Shown: positions 14,201 through 22,141 of the stretch, piece after piece | How the letters are laid out: each line of letters opens with the position of its first letter | Numbering within the stretch: position 1 is the first letter of the stretch | Source of the DNA: Plotosus lineatus | Taxonomy: Eukaryota > Chordata > Actinopteri > Siluriformes > Plotosidae | Direction of reading: 5' to 3' | Length of the DNA stretch: 64,000 nt | NCBI GenBank assembly: GCA_024760905.1 | Contig: CM045745.1 | Location: 4,619,282 to 4,683,281 of the forward strand | Made by a program: the position numbers and the translations under genes | The notes under the pieces: generated by a model | Database searches by the model: none | What the model was told of the DNA's origin: nothing | The model's input: the letters and a program-made list of their open reading frames with translations, nothing else

Positions 14201-15988
14201 AAACTAGATAGAGTTGGGCTCACCTCAACGCATAACTTGGGCTCTGGAACAACCCATCTCGAGCGAGGCTGGACCTCATTCTATTCTGGAGTTGCTCATG
14301 GGGAAAGGCGGCAAGCCGGTGTGGGCATCCTTGTTGCCCCCCGTATTGGTGCCCAAACGTTGGGGTTCTCCCCAGTAGACGAAAGGGTGACTTCCCTTCC
14401 AGACCTGGCATTCCCAAGCGTGTACTTAAGGTCTGCTGGGAACATTTGGCAGACTCTCCTGTCTGAGAGGCCTTTAACTCCCACCTCCGGCAGAACTATA
14501 ACCATGTTCTGGAGGAGGCGGGTGACATGGAATCCGAATGGGCCATGTTTCATGCCTCTATTGCTGAAGCAGCAGCTGTGACTGGAAGGTCATCGGTGCT
14601 TGCCGTGGCCGTAACTCATGAACCCACTGGTAGGCACCTGTGCTGATGGGAGTCATCCAGTTGAAAAAGGAGGCCTATCGGGTCTTATTAGCCAGTGGGA
14701 CTCCCGAGGCAGCAGACAGAAACCACAGGCCAAAAGTGCTGTAGCCATTGCAGATGCAAAATCTGGGAGGAGTTCTGTGAGGGCCTGGAGAATGATAATC
14801 AGTTGGCCTCAAAAAGGTGAACCACCATTCGATGTCTCAGGAGAGGGAAGCAGTTCTCCACAAATGCTGTTTACAGTGGAGGTGGGGAGCTGCTCACCTT
14901 GACTGGGGATGTTATCAGGAGATGGAAGGAATACTTTGAGGACCTCCTCAATCCCACCAACATGCCCTCAGTGGAGGAGGAAAACCTTGGGGGCGGCAAA
15001 GAGTTGGAGTTGGGTGGCAGCCAAAGGCATGGGTTCTGTCGGACCGATCCTCGGCTACTGAGTCTAAATGCTGCCAATACTCCCAAAATATGTTAGCTGT
15101 AAATTACAAAGATGTTCAACAAAAGTTGTGCTTGTCCGGAACACTTCAGATATGGCAACAGGCATCAATACACCTTTGCGGTAAGTTCGATATAAGTTAA
15201 TTATTGTTAAGTTTTTGACAAGCTCTGGATGCGTTACTTAAGTTATGTATATGTTCAAAACTGGAATAACATCGTGAGTTCAGCATATGCTAGCATCTTA
15301 TTGAAATTTGTCATATGTTGGCATAAGTTCTGCAGATATTTAATGTGTGACATGCAATTGGCACTGATACATTAAAGTGAAGGTGTGGTTGAAAACAACA
15401 TTGCTCACTTTATATAACAAGTTTAGTGCCTCTTCTTCTCCATGAACTGGATGTAAAGACAGGCCTTTTACTGACACCCTTCCCTCTGGATCTTCCATCA
15501 CTGCCAAGGTTCTGCAGCTTTTTGTTTGTTTCCCTTTTCCTGAACCTAAAAGGTCCACTAAAGTCTCGTTGTAGATCTCCAGAAAGGACAGGTGCACTGA
15601 GAAGGAGTGATCTACACGATTTTCAATCTCGTGGAAAACCTGAGCAGAGGAAATGATCCACACAGTTTTCTGTGTTCAAGTGTTGCAATATTTTTGCATT
15701 TCCTTTTGTTTATTCCTTGTGTAGTTGTGCAGTGTGTTACATTTACAGAACTAAAACTGGGAATTGTTAAAATAGTTCACATGGTGTGGTATTGGAATAC
15801 CTCCTGTATGGCACGAGGAATGATGCCTCGTTGTTTGTAAACTTCCATGACACCAGTCATTGTAAAAGTCTTTCCGGTTCCGGTCTGCCCAAAGCTCATA
15901 ACTGTACCTTATCCAATCAGGAGAGATGTAAAATGTGGAAAGTTGGTGAAACAAGAATAAAGACACATTTTTATATCAGGCTGTGAAT

Positions 15989-16061
<73 letters not shown>

Positions 16062-16704
16062 TCGGCCCTTTACTTACGAAAACCTCAGAGTACGAAAAAT
16101 CCAGGTTACGAACAGCATTTTTCTAAATTTTTGTCCTCTTTTTACGAAAAGCGCCAAGCGCGCCATTCAAAAATTCAAATGCACCATTCAAAATTCAAAC
16201 AATGCGCAAGTTGCTCTCTCATTGGCTGTCTCCCAAAATCCCGCCCCGCTGGCCTCCCATTGGCCAGGAGGGAGCTGACCTGTACCCATACTTCCTATAC
16301 TTACTTCCTGTTTGTCACACACGTGAAGGGGAGTTGAACATGATTGTTGGCTTGTTTTGAGATTGATCATGCAGCGTTATATTTCGTTATCGCCAAAACC
16401 TCTCTACAATCAGGACAATATTGAAGCAGAAGGAGACCTTAAAGCAGAAATACAGTGAAGGAGGCAATTGTTTCGGCACGATATTGAAGCAGAAGGGGCA
16501 TGAAAACAGAGTGATCTGTGGGAAAACACCTCAGATCTCACAAGGAAGCAAATTAATATTGAATCAGGACCTCTGATCTTTCAAACAGGTACTGTAATTC
16601 CGCTTAAAATACAACATCCCGTCAATTTAAATAGAATTGCTTGTCGGCTACGCATTGCGTGTGGGCGGAACCCACATTCGGCAAAACACACAAGAGAGAC
16701 AGAG

Positions 16705-16755
<51 letters not shown>

Positions 16756-16756
16756 T

Positions 16757-16794
<38 letters not shown>

Positions 16795-17106
16795 AGAGAC
16801 TGCTTACAGAGTCAGTCAGAGATAAAAGGAGGCTTAACTCTCTTTCGAGAGAGCACATTGCAGCTTATTTTTCATTTTTTAAGTTGTTTAATTCAGTAAA
16901 TGTGGAATCAATATGGAGCGCTCCACCGAATGTGAGCAATACGTGGCTAATCTGGACCTCTGATCCCTCAAGGAAACAAGTTAAAGTTGAGTTTGGACCG
17001 CTAATCTGTCAAGCAGGGAGTGCGCTTTTAATGTCCCATCTTAAAATGCTCCAGTGTCCTGCATGTGGGCGGACTCCACATTCAGCGGAGCATGCCACAA
17101 ATGTGT

Positions 17107-17167
<61 letters not shown>

Positions 17168-20100
17168 ATTAATAAAAATGTTTAATAATGATTTAATTAA
17201 ATAAATCTTCTTCTTTTACTTTCGGCTGCTCCCTTCAGGGGTCGCCACAGCAAATCATCCGCCTCCATCTCACCCTGTCCTCTGCATCTTCTTTTCTGAG
17301 TCCAACGACCTTCATGTCTTCCTAGAGGCCTTCTGCCTGGTAGTTCCAACCTCAGCATCCTACTGCCAATATACTCACTATCCCTCCTCTGTACATGTCC
17401 AAACTATCTCAAGCTAGCCTCTCTGACTTTGTCTCCAAAACATCTTACATGGGCTGTCCCTCTGATATACTCATTTCTGATCCTATCCATCCTCGTTACT
17501 CCCAGAGAGAACCTCAACATTTTCATCTCCGCTACCGCCAGCTCTGCCTCCTGCGTTTTCCTCAGCGCCACTGTTTCTAAGCCATACAACATCGCTGGCC
17601 TCACCAGCGTCTTGTACACATTTTTACCTTCATTCTTGCTGACACTCTCCTATTGCACATCACACCGGACACTTTTCTCCAACCATTCCAGCCTGCCTGC
17701 ACACGCTTCTTCACCTCTTTTCCACACTCTCCATTGCTCTGGATTGTTGAGCCTAAGTACTTAAAATCCTCCACCTTCGTTATCTCTGCTCCCTGTAACC
17801 TCACCGTTCCTCCTGGGTCCTTCTCATTCACACACATGTATTCTGATTTTCTGAGGCTAACCTTCATTCCTCTCCTTTCCAGGGCATACCTCCACCTCTC
17901 TAGATTTTCCTGCACTTGTTCTCTGCTCTCACTACAGATCACAATGTCATCTGCAAACATCATAGTCCATGGAGATTCTTGTCTCACCTCGTCTGTCAGC
18001 CTGTCCATCACCATAGCAAACAAGAAGGGGCTCAGAGCTGACCCTTGATGCAGTCCCACCTCCACCTTGAACTCTTCTGTCACACCGACAGCACACCTCA
18101 CCACTGTCTTACATCTCTCATACATGTCCTGCACCACTCTAACATACTTCTCTGCCACTCCAGACTTCCTCATGCAATACCACAGTTCTTGTATTGGCAC
18201 CCTGTCATATGCTTTTTCCAGATCCACAAAGGCACAATGTAGCTCCCTCTGACCTTCTCTGTACTTCTCTATTAACATCCTCATAGCAAACATTGCATCT
18301 GTGGTGCTCTTGCTTGGCATGAAACCAAACTGTTGTTCACAAATGCTGACCTCTGCCCGTAGTCTAGCTTCCACTATTCTTTCCCATAACTTCATTGTAT
18401 AGCTCATCAACTTTATCCCTCTGTAGTTGCCACAACTCTGCACGTCTCCCTTGTTCTTAAAAATGGGCACCAGCACACTTCTCCATTCCTCCGGCATCTG
18501 CTCACTCTCTAGGACCTCGTTGAATGTTCTTGTCAGAAAATCTACTGCTACCTCTCCTAGACACTTCCATACCTCCACAGGTATGTAATCAGGACCAACT
18601 GCCTTTCCATTCTTCATCCTCTTCAATGCCCTTCTCACTTCACCCTTACTGATCTTTGCTACATCGTGCTCCACAATGGTCACCTCTTCTACTCTTTTTT
18701 CTCTCTCATTTTCCTCATTCATCAGCTCTTCAAAGTACTCTTTCCATCTTCCCAGCACACTTCCGTCATCAGTCAATACATTTCTCTCTCTGTCCTTTGT
18801 CAATCTAAGTTGCTGCACATCCTTCCCATCTCTATTTCTCTGCTGTGCCAACCTGTATAGTTCATTTTCTCCCTCCTTACTGTCCAACCTATCATACAAG
18901 GCATCATACGCACTCTGTTTGGCTCCTTGTGCTGTGTCTCCCTGTACTCATGTTTACTCCCTTCGGTCCTATGTCCCACTTTTTCTTAGCTAACCTCTTC
19001 CTTTGTACACACTCCTGCACTTCCTCATTCCACCACCAAGTCTCCTTATCTACTTTCCTTCCAGAGGACACACCAAGTATTCTCCTACCTGTGTCCCTGA
19101 TCACATTTGCTGTGGTTGTCCAGTCATTTGGAAGCACTTCCTGGCCACCCAAAGCCTGTTTCAACTCCTCTTTGAAGACAACACGACACTCTTCCTTTTT
19201 CAACTTCCACCACTTTGTCTTCTGCTCTGCCTTTGCCTTCTTCACCTTCCTCACCATCAGCGTCATCCTGCATACCACCATCCTATGCTGTTTGGCAACA
19301 CTCTCAACCACTACTACTTTGCAGCCACTGACTTCCTTCAAATTACATCGCCTACACAAGATGTAGTCTACCTGTGTGCTCTTACCTCCGCTTTTATAAG
19401 TCACCCTATGCTCCTGTTTCTTCTGGAAGAAAGTATTCACCACAGCCATTTCCATCCTTTTTGCAAAATCGATCAACATCTGTCCTTCTGTGTTCCTGTC
19501 CTGGATACCAAACCTGCCCATCACTTCCTCGTCCCCTCTGTTGCCTGCACCAACATGTCCATTGAAGTCTGCCCCAATGACCACCTCTTTCACCTCTGGG
19601 TGTACTCTGCATCACTTCATCTAAGTCACTCCAGAATCTCTCCTTTTCTTCTAGCTCACATCCTGCCTGTGGGGCATAAGCACTAACAACATTGAGCATT
19701 ACACCTTCAATTTCTAACTTGACACTCATCACTCTGTCTGACACTCTTTTCACTTTTAGAACATTCCTGACAAACCCCTCCTTCAAGATGACTCCTACTC
19801 CATTTCTCTTCCCATCCACACCGTGATAAAACAGCTTAAACCCTGCTCCTATGCTTCTAGCTTTGCTACCTTTCCACCTGGTCTCCTGAACACACAGTAT
19901 GTCCACCTTCCTCCTCTACATCATGTCAGCCAGCTCTCTACCTTTTCTTTGCATAGTTCCAACATTCAAAGTCCCTACTCTCAGTCCTAGATTCATGCCT
20001 TTCCTCTTCTCTCTCTGCCTACGGACACGCCTCCCACCTCTCCTTCTTCGATGTCTTCGACCAACAGTAGTCCAATTTCTATCAGCACCCTGTTGATTGA

Positions 20101-20575
20101 CAGCACTGATGGCGGTCGTTGTTAACCCGGGCCTCGACCGATCCGGTATGGGGTAATACTTCTGATTTGCATCATAAAAGTTTGGCATTGGTTTTACGTC
20201 GGATGCCCTTCCTGACACAACCCTCTGCATTTTTCCGGGCTTGGGACCGGCATGAGGGGGAGAGACACTGGTTAGTGCCACCCCCACCTCATGGCTGCAT
20301 TGATTTAATTAATAAATATGTTAATTAAATGGTTTAATATGTTAATAAAATGTTTAAATGGGTTAATAATTTTTTACTTTTAACACATATATTTCATACA
20401 TATTTCACATAAAATTGGTGTACTTTTATCATTTTTAAAGGGATTATGGAGTAGTCTTGGGAGCCTTGGAACGAATCACATGTTTTACATGTAAAATGCA
20501 CTTCTTACAAAAACTCAAAGCTACAAAAAAGCCTTTGGAAAAGATTAATTTCGGAAGTAGAGGGCCGACTGTATG

Positions 20576-20631
<56 letters not shown>

Positions 20632-21087
20632 CAAAGCAGTGCTGAAGCTCCAATCACTACTATAATACATCAGTATAACTGACCATTGTAACCTTCCAGA
20701 GCTCCAAGTACGACATCATGTGCAACCTGTTGATAGACTTCTTCCTGTGGTGCCATGTGCAGCACCCCATTCAATCGAAAAATCCATGAGCTCATCTTAT
20801 TATTCATCAGTGCTTTCCTGGTACTCTTCTTGTGTCGCATATGCACCGTCTAAACCAGATAAAAAACATGTCAATGCAAATTACTTTGACTTTATACAAA
20901 ATGAATTAGTTCGGTACATTCGTTCTATTATAGTCAATTAACACATTGTGTTCAGGAAACAAGGTATGCAAAATGAAATGTTCACACTGCCCTATACCTG
21001 TTTATCAGTAGAAATTTTAATGTGCTCTTGGGCAAATTTTTCTGTTGGTCTAATTCGAACATAAACTTTAACGTTCTGTCGATTCAT
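1365..21087 (-). CDS. kif9: kif9-like kinesin, tandem copy 2 (5' half; 3' half off window)
   Basis: Kinesin-9 family motor; known family members act in motile cilia and sperm flagella. Eleven GT-AG exons (coding parts): 20998-21087, 20684-20849, 15801-15907, 15409-15639, 9528-9611, 9313-9405, 9043-9178, 7717-7781, 7533-7610, 3095-3163, 1365-1469. They give 408 codons covering the whole motor domain and the neck. Visible motor signatures are P-loop GQTGTGKT (exon 3), switch I NRNSSRSH (exon 5), switch II DLAGSE (exon 6) and [18 protein letters not shown] (exon 7). YLDGTLDEI in exon 11 is diagnostic of KIF9 rather than KIF6. Each exon pairs with one in the copy at 27-60 kb. Oddities: exon 7 lacks SEGQ, and the CAG splice acceptor just before the ATG seen in copy 1 is altered. 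It may be functional, divergent or an early pseudogene, but I see no stop or frameshift in the 11 exons. Confidence 0.85.
1640..1976 (-). repeat. Dispersed fish repeat with tRNA-like head
   Basis: Read on the minus strand it starts GGCGGCACGGTGGCGTAGTG and continues through GTTTGATTCCTGG (a B-box-like GGTTCGANTCC match) to the familiar GTTTGCATG...AAACCCATG-type body. It is a common interspersed repeat type in fish genomes; I do not assign a family. Related body fragments occur at 45.85-46.0 kb and 57.29-57.50 kb. Confidence 0.6.
2005..2672. mobile_element. CAGTCGGCC-ended nonautonomous DNA transposon, copy 1
   Basis: The left end CAGTCGGCCGCCCAACTTACG follows a TA. The right end is the decayed inverted counterpart (TTTCGTAAATTGGGGGCCG). 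Same family as 16059-20571 and 43065-44431: shared interior motifs include ATTCAAAATTCAAAC, the CAAGCAGGGAATGCGCTTT block and a run of GA/GT repeats. No transposase frame. TIR style and TA target resemble pogo/Tigger-type Tc1/mariner elements; this class assignment is inferred. Confidence 0.75.
2703..3015 (+). repeat. tRNA-derived SINE (family S1) plus inverted head fragment
   Basis: An A-box-like TGGCCTGGTGG and a B-box-like GGTTCAAGCCC near the 5' end indicate a pol III promoter of tRNA origin. The body runs to about 2965. From 2966 the first about 50 bp of another copy follow in the opposite direction (GGGGCTTGAACCCCCAACCTT). Other S1 copies: 8333-8683 (-), 21578-21815 (+), 42640-42908 (-), 53020-53364 (+), 61056-61395 (+). 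Confidence 0.7.
3095..3163 (-). CDS. kif9: kif9 copy 2, exon 10
   Basis: 69 nt, phase 0 to 0, acceptor TTTTTAG, donor GTTAGT. Encodes [17 protein letters not shown]..., a short coiled-coil neck segment matching the LEKELALLKQEL region of KIF9. Pairs with 52108-52176 of copy 1; the GTTAGT donor is shared. Confidence 0.85.
3309..3455. mobile_element. Single Tigger-like terminal repeat fragment
   Basis: CAGGTATACCTCGATTTAAG follows a TA and resembles pogo/Tigger termini (CAGGYATACCTCG). I found no matching opposite end nearby, so it is probably a remnant. Confidence 0.45.
3500..3998. mobile_element. CAGTAGGCC-type MITE, right-hand fragment
   Basis: Collinear with the complete element at 55921-56476: shared blocks are TTCAAATTTAGCCAATGGC, CTTCTGGTAAGGAGCTTAA, TTCATAAATATTATCACAGT and ACATAGGGTTTTAAAA. 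Ends ...GGGGGCTTTCTG then TA at 3999-4000. The left end is degenerate. Confidence 0.65.
4017..5578 (+). mobile_element. Tc1/mariner element with about 200-bp inverted repeats (Tc1 #2), complete but inactivated
   Basis: Both ends are present: CTAGTCCTTCTCAAAAAATT at the left and its inverse at the right, with TA at 4015-4016 and 5579-5580. Terminal inverted repeats run about 4017-4215 and 5379-5578. The transposase starts at ATG 4348 ([14 protein letters not shown]), with an HTH N-terminus ([17 protein letters not shown]) and basic GRKKCGRKR. Later blocks [34 protein letters not shown] and [18 protein letters not shown] fall in different frames, so at least four frameshifts have killed it. Catalytic D..D..E blocks are all still recognisable. 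About 1.56 kb is the usual Tc1 size. It lies in the kif9 copy 2 intron between exons 10 and 9. Confidence 0.92.
5667..7356. repeat. 1.7-kb long inverted repeat (head-to-head element pair) with mirrored coding remnants
   Basis: The left arm, about 5667-6465, returns in inverse as about 6705-7356. For example CAACTGCTACAGCAAAACTA at 6205 corresponds to TAGTTTTGCTGTAGCAG near 6990. The outer ends share ACCGTAATTGACGT (left) with its inverse (right). Both arms encode, away from the ends, KLWDALNEW...DMxLSESDDE: on + in the left arm (about 6200-6310) and on - in the right arm. The centre also carries a direct repeat: the block CCATCGAGGTGGAA...CATGAAAG at 5781-5885 recurs at 6507-6610. It looks like two inverted copies of one DNA element. 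The family is not recognised. Confidence 0.75.
7533..7610 (-). CDS. kif9: kif9 copy 2, exon 9
   Basis: 78 nt, phase 0 to 0, acceptor TTTTGCAG, donor GTAAGA. Encodes [13 protein letters not shown]..., the end of the motor core (LSSLRFASRMK in KIF9). Pairs with 52398-52475. Confidence 0.88.
7717..7781 (-). CDS. kif9: kif9 copy 2, exon 8
   Basis: 65 nt, phase 1 to 0, acceptor TTTGTGCAG, donor GTGAGC. Encodes [22 protein letters not shown], matching the GGNCNMVLVTNIYGEA core of KIF9. Pairs with 52551-52615. Confidence 0.9.
7800..7826. repeat. Short TA microsatellite
   Basis: (AT)n just upstream of exon 8 in copy 2. No function inferred. Confidence 0.9.
8333..8683 (-). repeat. S1 SINE, minus orientation
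   Basis: Inverse of the S1 family. The tail (ATTCATTCATTC) is at the left; the tRNA-like head with GGGGCTTGAACCCCCAACCTT is at the right. In the intron between exons 8 and 7 of kif9 copy 2. Confidence 0.7.
9043..9178 (-). CDS. kif9: kif9 copy 2, exon 7 (shortened by four codons)
   Basis: 136 nt (148 in copy 1), phase 0 to 1, donor GTCAGT as in copy 1. Encodes [17 protein letters not shown]... through [17 protein letters not shown]. The only usable acceptor I see is CTCTTCAG directly before GTGCAG. In copy 1 that CAG is the Gln codon of SEGQ, so the residues SEGQ following SKTG (loop between switch II and helix 4) are lost here. Upstream alternatives run into a stop (TGA within CTGACTGACC). 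Confidence 0.85.
9313..9405 (-). CDS. kif9: kif9 copy 2, exon 6
   Basis: 93 nt, phase 0 to 0, acceptor TTTCTAG, donor GTGAGC. Encodes [19 protein letters not shown] then [12 protein letters not shown], including kinesin switch II. Pairs with 56815-56907. Confidence 0.9.
9528..9611 (-). CDS. kif9: kif9 copy 2, exon 5
   Basis: 84 nt, phase 0 to 0, acceptor TTGACAG, donor GTGAGA. Encodes [20 protein letters not shown] then CIFTLHIQ, which includes switch I (NxxSSRSH). Pairs with 57025-57108. Confidence 0.9.
9645..9805 (+). repeat. Dispersed fish repeat (CAGACGCTCTTATCC type)
   Basis: GCATTTGACAGACGCTCTTA and GAGGGTTAAGGACCTTGCTT are hallmarks of a repeat that is widespread in ray-finned fish genomes, which supports the host assignment. 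The family is not named here. Confidence 0.6.
10067..11073 (+). mobile_element. RTE-clade LINE copy A, 5' part only
   Basis: Begins in the RTE leader (GTCAC GCCGGTTCCAAGCCCGG) and runs through the endonuclease: [12 protein letters not shown] start near 10410, VQETRW about 10495, and [18 protein letters not shown] about 10955-11010. It stops at GESVA. Several frameshifts. The 3' half with reverse transcriptase is missing, the opposite of normal LINE 5' truncation. A GAAGGAGAGGCC unit is tandemly repeated at 10290-10340. Confidence 0.85.
11176..11245. repeat. TA/CA microsatellite
   Basis: (TA)n followed by (CA)n separating RTE copy A from the fragment at 11255. Confidence 0.95.
11255..11346. 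mobile_element. Fragment of the CAGTAGGCC-type MITE
   Basis: Inverse of about 27845-27940 inside the element 27593-29002: shared CGAGTGCTTTACAACAGTAT and TATGCTGTATAAT. It lies directly between the truncated ends of RTE copies A and B. Confidence 0.65.
11347..13594 (-). mobile_element. RTE-clade LINE copy B, 3'-truncated
   Basis: The 5' end is complete (ATGCAGCC at 13594). The endonuclease lies at 12672-13406 ([26 protein letters not shown]). The linker is around 12092-12577 and the reverse-transcriptase N-half at 11350-12027 ([33 protein letters not shown]). The sequence stops at the start of the VGLxQGSALSP block, so FADD and the 3' end are missing. Frame breaks separate the three open stretches. 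Arranged head-on to copy A. Confidence 0.88.
13681..15085 (+). mobile_element. LINE-2 family copy, 5' region, internally deleted
   Basis: A non-LTR retrotransposon distinct from RTE. The leader starts CACCTTATCATGGTGGAGGG near 13695. The endonuclease start [19 protein letters not shown] is at about 14149-14205, followed by [32 protein letters not shown] and [10 protein letters not shown]. Internal deletions then jump to the linker [19 protein letters not shown] near 14910-14960. The reverse transcriptase is missing. Clade not assigned. In the kif9 copy 2 intron between exons 4 and 5. Confidence 0.8.
15409..15639 (-). CDS. kif9: kif9 copy 2, exon 4
   Basis: 231 nt, 77 codons, phase 0 to 0, acceptor TGCTCAG, donor GTGAGC. 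Encodes [20 protein letters not shown] then [12 protein letters not shown] and [15 protein letters not shown], matching SYLEIYNESLFDLL of KIF9. Same length as 59518-59748. Confidence 0.92.
15801..15907 (-). CDS. kif9: kif9 copy 2, exon 3 (P-loop)
   Basis: 107 nt, phase 1 to 0, acceptor GATAAG, donor GTATTC. Encodes [20 protein letters not shown] then [17 protein letters not shown] is the nucleotide-binding P-loop. Pairs with 59882-59988, which has GQTGAGKT. Confidence 0.93.
15991..16058. repeat. TA microsatellite
   Basis: (TA)n directly abutting the left end of the DNA transposon at 16059. Confidence 0.95.
16708..16790. repeat. GT then GA microsatellite
   Basis: (GT)n followed by (GA)n inside the CAGTCGGCC element. 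The other copies have GA/GT runs at the equivalent place. Confidence 0.95.
17104..17166. repeat. GT microsatellite
   Basis: (GT)n inside the same DNA element, just left of the RTE insertion. Confidence 0.95.
17207..20300 (-). mobile_element. RTE-clade LINE copy C, near full length (3.09 kb), inactivated
   Basis: The 3' end is at the left (tail AAAGAAGAAG, preceded by GGCGACCCCTGAAGGGAGCA); the 5' end ATGCAGCCATGAGGTGGGGG is at 20300. Flanked by target duplications TGATTTAATTAA(A)TAAAT at 17189-17206 and 20301-20317. Endonuclease in pieces at 19406-20287; connecting region 18904-19593; reverse transcriptase 17601-18899 ([59 protein letters not shown]). The frame is broken at several points; the C-terminal zinc-knuckle/tail part continues to 17404. 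Inserted into the DNA transposon 16059-20571. Confidence 0.92.
20586..20630. repeat. GT microsatellite
   Basis: (GT)n just outside the right end of the DNA element. Confidence 0.95.
20684..20849 (-). CDS. kif9: kif9 copy 2, exon 2
   Basis: 166 nt, phase 0 to 1, acceptor GGTTTAG, donor GTCAGT. Encodes [13 protein letters not shown]...[18 protein letters not shown] then LGALEGYN, equivalent to FKLDGVLHDASQDLVYE...ALDGYN in KIF9. Same length as 60164-60329. Confidence 0.88.
20998..21087 (-). CDS. kif9: kif9 copy 2, exon 1 (start codon)
   Basis: 90 nt. ATG at 21085-21087; encodes [20 protein letters not shown]..., the KIF9 N-terminus (VHAFVRVKPTDDFA). Donor GTATAG. One codon shorter than copy 1. 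In copy 1 the ATG follows TTTATCACAG and GAGTG, an apparent acceptor after a 5' UTR intron. In copy 2 the sequence is TTGATCACGAGTT, so CAG has become CGAG and the acceptor is weakened or shifted. Confidence 0.85.
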
Positions 21088-21480
21088 AACTCGTGATCAA
21101 AAAACAAACCAACAGAGGAGGAGCTTAAAATATCTGCGGTAGCCGCCTGGTCTCTGTAATATAATTACAATGTGTTCATCAGTAGGTGATGTCATAAAGT
21201 GGGGCTCCTCTGTCCCCTTCTATTACATTAGCTGATAGTGTGTAGGTCATGTGACAAAGTGATCGTCAGAGGAACAGAAAAAAACACCATCTCTAGCCAC
21301 TCGTAGAGCACTGCTAAATTCATGGCCTCAGTAATGGATGGCAGCTGTTAACAAATTGCTGTCTATGGCCAATTATGGCTGCCAGTGTTTTACCCCTCCA
21401 TGGTCAGCCAATCGCTCCACAAGGACAGAACAGAAATCTCACCAAGCAGCTTAATTTCCTTAAGTCTTTGTCCCCAAAAA
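21088..21480 (-). promoter_or_regulatory. 5' flank of kif9 copy 2 (putative promoter, duplicated)
   Basis: Aligns with the flank upstream of copy 1: shared CAGTAGGTGATGTCA, the GTGTAGGTCA block and TGGCAGCTG..AACAAA..TGCTGTC. No TATA box is clear. The duplicated TGATGTCA resembles a CREB/ATF site; that reading is inferred. Confidence 0.4.
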
Positions 21481-21577
21481 TAAAAGTTATGGAGGTATAC
21501 TTAGATTATCATGAAATATATACATTGATATTTTGTGAGATGTGTAAAACATAATGAACAACATGCAGCACATGGGC

Positions 21578-21815
21578 AGAGGTGGCCTGGTGGTAATGTG
21601 CTGGATTACTGATCCCAAGGTTGGGGGTTTCAAGCCCTATTAGCAACTGATAGTTAATTCTGTGTGGAGTTGCATAGCTGTCAGAATGTTTCTGCCCTGC
21701 AATGGCAACAAGCTGTCCAGGGTGTACTCTGCCCTCTCCCAGAGTTGGATGGAATGGGCGCCAGCCTCCCCGCGACCCTTATTAGGATGAAGCAGTCCAG
21801 AAAATGAATGAATGA
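21578..21815 (+). repeat. S1 SINE
   Basis: Begins GAGGTGGCCTGGTGGTAATG (A box) with GGTTTCAAGCCC as B-box region; ends in an ATGAATGAATGA tail. Between kif9 copy 2 and RTE copy D. Confidence 0.65.
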
Positions 21816-22141
21816 ACATTTCAATTTCTGACTCAACAATCAGCACTTGCTAGCCCACCCATTTGCAAATAGATTTGATGTGAGAACTGAAGAGGAAATC
21901 GGCAGTGTTATTATGGAATGTACTATGTAACTTAATGGTCCTTTTATGATAGTGAGACTCCATGTCCCTCTGTCTCCTTGTGCCTTTTCCTCTGTCTCCC
22001 TGACCCCAATTTAGGATTAAGCAGTTCTAAAAATGAATGGATGAATGAGTGATTTAGAATTCGGGCAACGTGGTAGGGAGCATGTCTGCCTCACACCATG
22101 AAGGTCTTGGGTTCAAGTCCAAGGCTTGTGCACTTTTGTGA

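Larger units (their letters stand above)
16059..20571. mobile_element. CAGTCGGCC-ended nonautonomous DNA transposon, copy 2, split by an RTE insertion
   Basis: Left end CAGTCGGCCCTTTACTTACG at 16059; right end ...AGTAGAGGGCCGACTG at 20571; TA on both sides. Without the RTE insertion (17207-20300 plus duplicated target) it is about 1.4 kb. The interior carries (GT)n and (GA)n runs at 16708-16790, (GT)n at 17104-17166 and (GT)n at 20586 just outside the right end. No transposase frame. Confidence 0.85.
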
